DNA from: Prevotella sp. UBA2739
Lineage (GTDB): Bacteria > Bacteroidota > Bacteroidia > Bacteroidales > Bacteroidaceae
Assembly (NCBI GenBank): GCA_002353525.1
Contig: DEJV01000003.1
Coordinates: forward strand, 1-17,684
DNA length: 17,684 bases
Reading direction: 5' to 3'
In this document: piece after piece, positions 15,405 to 17,684 of the stretch
Layout of the letters: each line of letters starts with the position of its first letter
Position numbering within the stretch: position 1 is the first letter of the stretch
Program-made: the position numbers and the translations under genes
The notes under the pieces: model-generated
What the model saw: the letters and a program-made list of their open reading frames with translations, nothing else
Told to the model about the DNA's origin: nothing
Databases searched by the model: none

Positions 15405-15441
15405 TCACACTTGTCACTTCTCACTTTTCACTTCTCACTTA
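15405..15441 (+). repeat. Inverted ARGTGAN heptamers just before DUF4924
   Basis: The units TCACTTC, TCACTTT, TCACTTC and TCACTTA follow CACACTTG and end 5 bases before ATG 15447. They are the reverse complement of the AAGTGAN units after fmt, and CACACTTGTCACTT matches the right arm of the fmt terminator. They may form part of the leader of DUF4924. Confidence 0.75.
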
Positions 15442-15446
15442 GAAAA

Positions 15447-15992
15447 ATGTTTATCTCACAAGAATTACGTAAAAAAAGCATTGCCGAATACCTGCTCTAC
15501 ATGTGGCAGGTAGAAGACATCATCCGCGCATACGACTGCTCGCTCACCCGTCTGCGCAAGGAATACATCAACCGTTTCGACTATACCGACGAACAGAAGG
15601 AAGACATGGCCGACTGGTACGGCAACCTCGTCACCATGATGAACAGCGAGGGCAAACGGCAGGGCGGACATCTGCAAATCAACCAGATCACCCTGCAGCA
15701 GCTCGAGGAGCTCAACGCCCAGCTGCTCGCCAGTCCCAAGTTCCCCTTCTACAATGCCGAGTATTATAAGGTGCTGCCCTTCATCGTCGAGCTGCGCAAC
15801 CGTGGCTCCCATAAAGACGAGAACGAGGTGGAGACCTGCTTCAACGCCCTCTATGGCACCATGATGCTGCGTCTACAGAAGAAACCCCTCTCGCCCGAGA
15901 CCCAGCATGCCATCCAGGAGATCACCACCTTCATCGGCATGCTCTCCGACTACTATCATCAGGACCGGCAGAAACCCCTCGAGTTCGAGTAG
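15447..15992 (+). CDS. DUF4924 family protein
   Basis: The product is 181 aa from ATG 15447. The frame is open from 15411, but that part is made of heptamer repeats. It is soluble and mostly helical, with MFISQELRKKSIAEYLLYMWQ, an aromatic and acidic start typical of DUF4924, a Bacteroidetes family with no known function. FPFYNAEYYKVLPFIVELR in the middle is also characteristic. No catalytic motif is evident. The order LysE-type gene, DUF4924, rfbD, prfC is, from memory, common in Bacteroidales, which suggests a stable neighbourhood but does not show a joint function. Confidence 0.82.
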   Translation: MFISQELRKKSIAEYLLYMWQVEDIIRAYDCSLTRLRKEYINRFDYTDEQKEDMADWYGNLVTMMNSEGKRQGGHLQINQITLQQLEELNAQLLASPKFPFYNAEYYKVLPFIVELRNRGSHKDENEVETCFNALYGTMMLRLQKKPLSPETQHAIQEITTFIGMLSDYYHQDRQKPLEFE

Positions 15993-15998
15993 CAACAA

Positions 15999-16079
15999 TT
16001 CTCAATTCGTTATCGTTATCGTTAACGTTATCGTTTTATTATGCATTATGCATTATAAATTATGAATTATGAATTATGA
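15999..16079 (+). repeat. Hexamer then heptamer array upstream of and covering the rfbD start
   Basis: AATTCTC and AATTCGT lead into hexamers CGTTAT, CGTTAT, CGTTAA, CGTTAT and CGTTTT (16008-16037). Six heptamers follow (16038-16079): ATTATGC twice, ATTATAA once, ATTATGA three times. The last unit contains the rfbD ATG. Confidence 0.88.
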
Positions 16080-16927
16080 ACATTCTCATCACCGGCTGTA
16101 ACGGCCAATTAGGAAGCGAACTGCGGCAGCTACAGGCCGCACATCCCGAGCACCACTGGATCAATACCGACGTGCAGGAACTCGACATCACCAACCAGCT
16201 CGCCGTAGAGCATTTCGTTGCCCACCACCAGGTGGACGGCATCATCAACTGTGCCGCCTACACCGCCGTCGACAAGGCCGAGAACGACCGGCAGCTGGCC
16301 ACCGCCCTCAACACCGTGGCACCCGCCTACCTTGCCGCCGCCATCGAGAAGCGCAGCGGATGGATCATCCACATCTCCACCGACTACGTCTTCAACGGCA
16401 CCAAGCACCTGCCCTACACCGAGAACGACACCCCCTGTCCCGACAGTGTCTACGGCAGCACCAAGCTTGCCGGCGAGATGGGCGTGCAGAAGTTCTGCCA
16501 GCGCGCGCTCATCATCCGCACCGCCTGGCTCTACAGCACCTTCGGCAACAACTTCGTCAAGACCATGCTGCGTCTGGGCACCGAGCGCCCCGAGCTGGGA
16601 GTCGTCTTCGACCAGATAGGCACCCCCACCTATGCCCGCGACCTCGCCCAGGCCATCATCACCATCATCGCCCAGGGCATCCGTCCCGGCATCTATCACT
16701 ACAGCAACGAGGGAGTCACCTCGTGGTACGACTTCGCCGTGGCCGTCCACCGCATGGCCGCCATCACCACCTGTCAGGTGCGCCCCATCCACACCAGCGA
16801 GTACCCCACTCCCGCACACCGTCCGCCCTACAGCGTCCTCGACAAGACCAAGATCAAGACCGTCTACGGCCTCACCATCCCCCACTGGGAAGCTTCCCTT
16901 GCCGAGTGCATAAAACGGGAACGTTAA
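16076..16927 (+). CDS. rfbD: dTDP-4-dehydrorhamnose reductase
   Basis: The product is 283 aa. It reduces dTDP-4-dehydro-L-rhamnose to dTDP-L-rhamnose, the last step of the activated rhamnose pathway for cell-surface polysaccharides. It is an extended short-chain dehydrogenase: NAD(P)-binding ITGCNGQLG (5-13), INCAAYTAVDKAE (about 59-71), STDYVFNG (about 100-107), and the catalytic YGSTK (Tyr and Lys, about 127-131). The start ATG is the last of three ATGs placed 7 bases apart; only this one opens the long frame. The last codons and stop (CGG GAA CGT TAA) lie inside a hexamer repeat. No rfbA, rfbB or rfbC is nearby. Confidence 0.93.
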   Translation: MNILITGCNGQLGSELRQLQAAHPEHHWINTDVQELDITNQLAVEHFVAHHQVDGIINCAAYTAVDKAENDRQLATALNTVAPAYLAAAIEKRSGWIIHISTDYVFNGTKHLPYTENDTPCPDSVYGSTKLAGEMGVQKFCQRALIIRTAWLYSTFGNNFVKTMLRLGTERPELGVVFDQIGTPTYARDLAQAIITIIAQGIRPGIYHYSNEGVTSWYDFAVAVHRMAAITTCQVRPIHTSEYPTPAHRPPYSVLDKTKIKTVYGLTIPHWEASLAECIKRER

Positions 16928-17045
16928 CGTTAACGGGAACGTTCTGTAATGGAAAATGGAAAATGGAAAATGGAGAATGTGCCTCACGGCATCAAACCTC
17001 AAGGTCGCAAGACAGTTCCCGTTCCCGTTCCCGTTATCGTTAAAA
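16914..17045 (+). repeat. Composite repeat, copy 1 (between rfbD and prfC)
   Basis: Left arm: hexamers AACGGG/AACGTT (16914-16943). Middle: four TGGAAAA/TGGAGAA heptamers (16950-16978). Then the core (16981-17023) and hexamers GTTCCC three times plus GTTATC (17015-17041). AACGGGAAC of the left arm (16932-16940) can pair with GTTCCCGTT of the right arm. The last 84 bases (16962-17045) are identical to 17121-17204. Confidence 0.9.
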
Positions 17046-17080
17046 AATCACTCAACCCTCAATATCACAACCCAGTTATC
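17046..17080 (+). other. Spacer between repeat copies
   Basis: It contains degenerate ACCCTCAATATC-type sequence, a poor relative of the AATTATC heptamers, and one GTTATC hexamer at 17075. No gene or promoter is seen. Confidence 0.5.
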
Positions 17081-17240
17081 GTTAACGGGAACGTTCTGTA
17101 ATGGAGAATGGAAGATGGAGAATGGAAAATGGAGAATGTGCCTCACGGCATCAAACCTCAAGGTCGCAAGACAGTTCCCGTTCCCGTTCCCGTTATCGTT
17201 AAAATAATTATCAATTATCAATTCTCAATTATCAATTGGT
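17081..17240 (+). repeat. Composite repeat, copy 2, reaching the prfC start
   Basis: It begins with the same 25 bases as copy 1 (16929-16953), has five instead of four TGGARAA-type heptamers, and then the identical 84-base part up to 17204. AATTATC-type heptamers follow (17207-17238: ATC-AATTATC, AATTCTC, AATTATC, AATTGG). It ends 4-5 bases before ATG 17245, so it forms the whole leader of prfC unless an internal promoter exists. Confidence 0.9.
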
Positions 17241-17244
17241 ATAA

Positions 17245-17684
17245 ATGAATCCAGAAATACAACGAAGAAGAACCTTTGCGATTATCTCGCACCCCGATGC
17301 CGGTAAGACCACACTCACCGAGAAGTTCCTTCTCTTCGGAGGACAGATACAAGTGGCAGGCGCAGTAAAAAACAACAAAATCAAGAAGACAGCCACCTCC
17401 GACTGGATGGACATCGAGAAGCAGCGCGGCATCTCCGTCAGCACCTCCGTCATGGAGTTCGACTACCAGCCCGACGGCTCCGACACCGAGTATAAAGTCA
17501 ACATCCTCGACACGCCGGGCCACCAGGACTTTGCCGAAGACACCTTCCGCACCCTCACCGCCGTCGACTCCGCCATCATCGTCGTCGATGGAGCCAAGGG
17601 CGTGGAGACCCAGACGCGCAAGCTCATGAATGTGTGCCGCATGCGCAACACCCCCGTCATCATCTTCATCAACAAGATGGACCG
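17245..17684 (+). CDS. prfC: Peptide chain release factor 3, 5' part only
   Basis: The first 146 codons are present and the gene runs off the window. RF3 is a GTPase that removes RF1/RF2 from the ribosome after peptide release. The G-domain motifs are intact: P-loop HPDAGKTT (residues 16-23), switch region EKQRGISVSTS, DTPGHQDF, and NKMD at the visible end. The start MNPEIQRRRTFAIISHPDAGK is as expected for the family. Its upstream region is made of repeats (17081-17240), and no promoter box was recognised there. Confidence 0.94.
   Translation, partial: MNPEIQRRRTFAIISHPDAGKTTLTEKFLLFGGQIQVAGAVKNNKIKKTATSDWMDIEKQRGISVSTSVMEFDYQPDGSDTEYKVNILDTPGHQDFAEDTFRTLTAVDSAIIVVDGAKGVETQTRKLMNVCRMRNTPVIIFINKMD

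Noticed and set aside
16130..17002. 290-codon minus-strand open frame opposite rfbD
   Set aside because: Gly/Val/Asp-rich shadow of a gene rich in GCC, ACC and ATC codons; no motif and no start context.
16008..17045. CRISPR array
   Set aside because: The repeats are contiguous 6- or 7-bp units or larger composites without unique spacers of regular length, and no cas genes are present.
16956..17207. 83-codon open frame carrying a peptide of about 30 residues twice (…CLTASNLKVARQ…)
   Set aside because: It is the translation of the two intergenic repeat copies. It has no leader, no promoter and low-complexity FPFPFP from the hexamers; the exact peptide repeat follows from the DNA repeat. The frame staying open through both copies is noted only as a curiosity.

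Overview
The window looks like a chromosomal segment of a Bacteroidetes bacterium, most probably in the Prevotellaceae. Supporting signs are Bacteroidetes-type -7 promoter boxes (TAnnTTTG, for example TACCTTTGC and TATCTTTGC) in front of several genes, A-rich leaders in place of Shine-Dalgarno sites, a lipoprotein with the acidic export tag after its cysteine, a SusC-era-type outer-membrane receptor, and Bacteroidales-only families (DUF4924, a DUF4374-like protein). I cannot name the genus with confidence. I see no phage, IS element, CRISPR array, tRNA or rRNA.

Layout. Positions 1-129 hold the 3' end of an ABC-F type ATPase. From 202 to 3287 lie the chaperone genes grpE and dnaJ, then folC (folate polyglutamylation). 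From 3408 to 7037 lies a galactose-use operon: galM, an FHS-type sugar transporter, and galK. Its promoter overlaps a striking palindrome and it ends in a perfect terminator. A SpoU-type RNA methyltransferase follows at 7330-8145. A clear cobalamin riboswitch at 8253-8421 then precedes a BtuB-like TonB-dependent receptor and a surface-type lipoprotein (DUF4374-like), which I read as a B12-controlled uptake unit closed by a 15-bp terminator stem. Next come fmt (formylation of initiator tRNA) and, convergent to it, a ROK-family glucokinase whose 5' leader carries five 8-bp repeats. Divergent from the glucokinase is a run of four genes in one direction: a LysE-type exporter, DUF4924, rfbD (dTDP-rhamnose synthesis) and the 5' part of prfC (release factor 3).

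The main unexplained feature is a set of short-period repeats that crowd nearly every gene border from about 10.6 kb to 17.2 kb and are absent from the first 10 kb. They are made of hexamers (GTTCCC/GTTATC) and several heptamer families (ARGTGAN, AATTNNC, TGGAAAA, ATTATGA), sometimes joined by a conserved core of about 43 bp. They reach into genes: the rfbD start codon sits inside a heptamer array, and the rfbD and fmt stop codons sit inside hexamer and heptamer arrays. The other points worth attention are the gal palindrome, the riboswitch-linked lipoprotein, and promoters that almost touch the start codons of fmt and the LysE gene.
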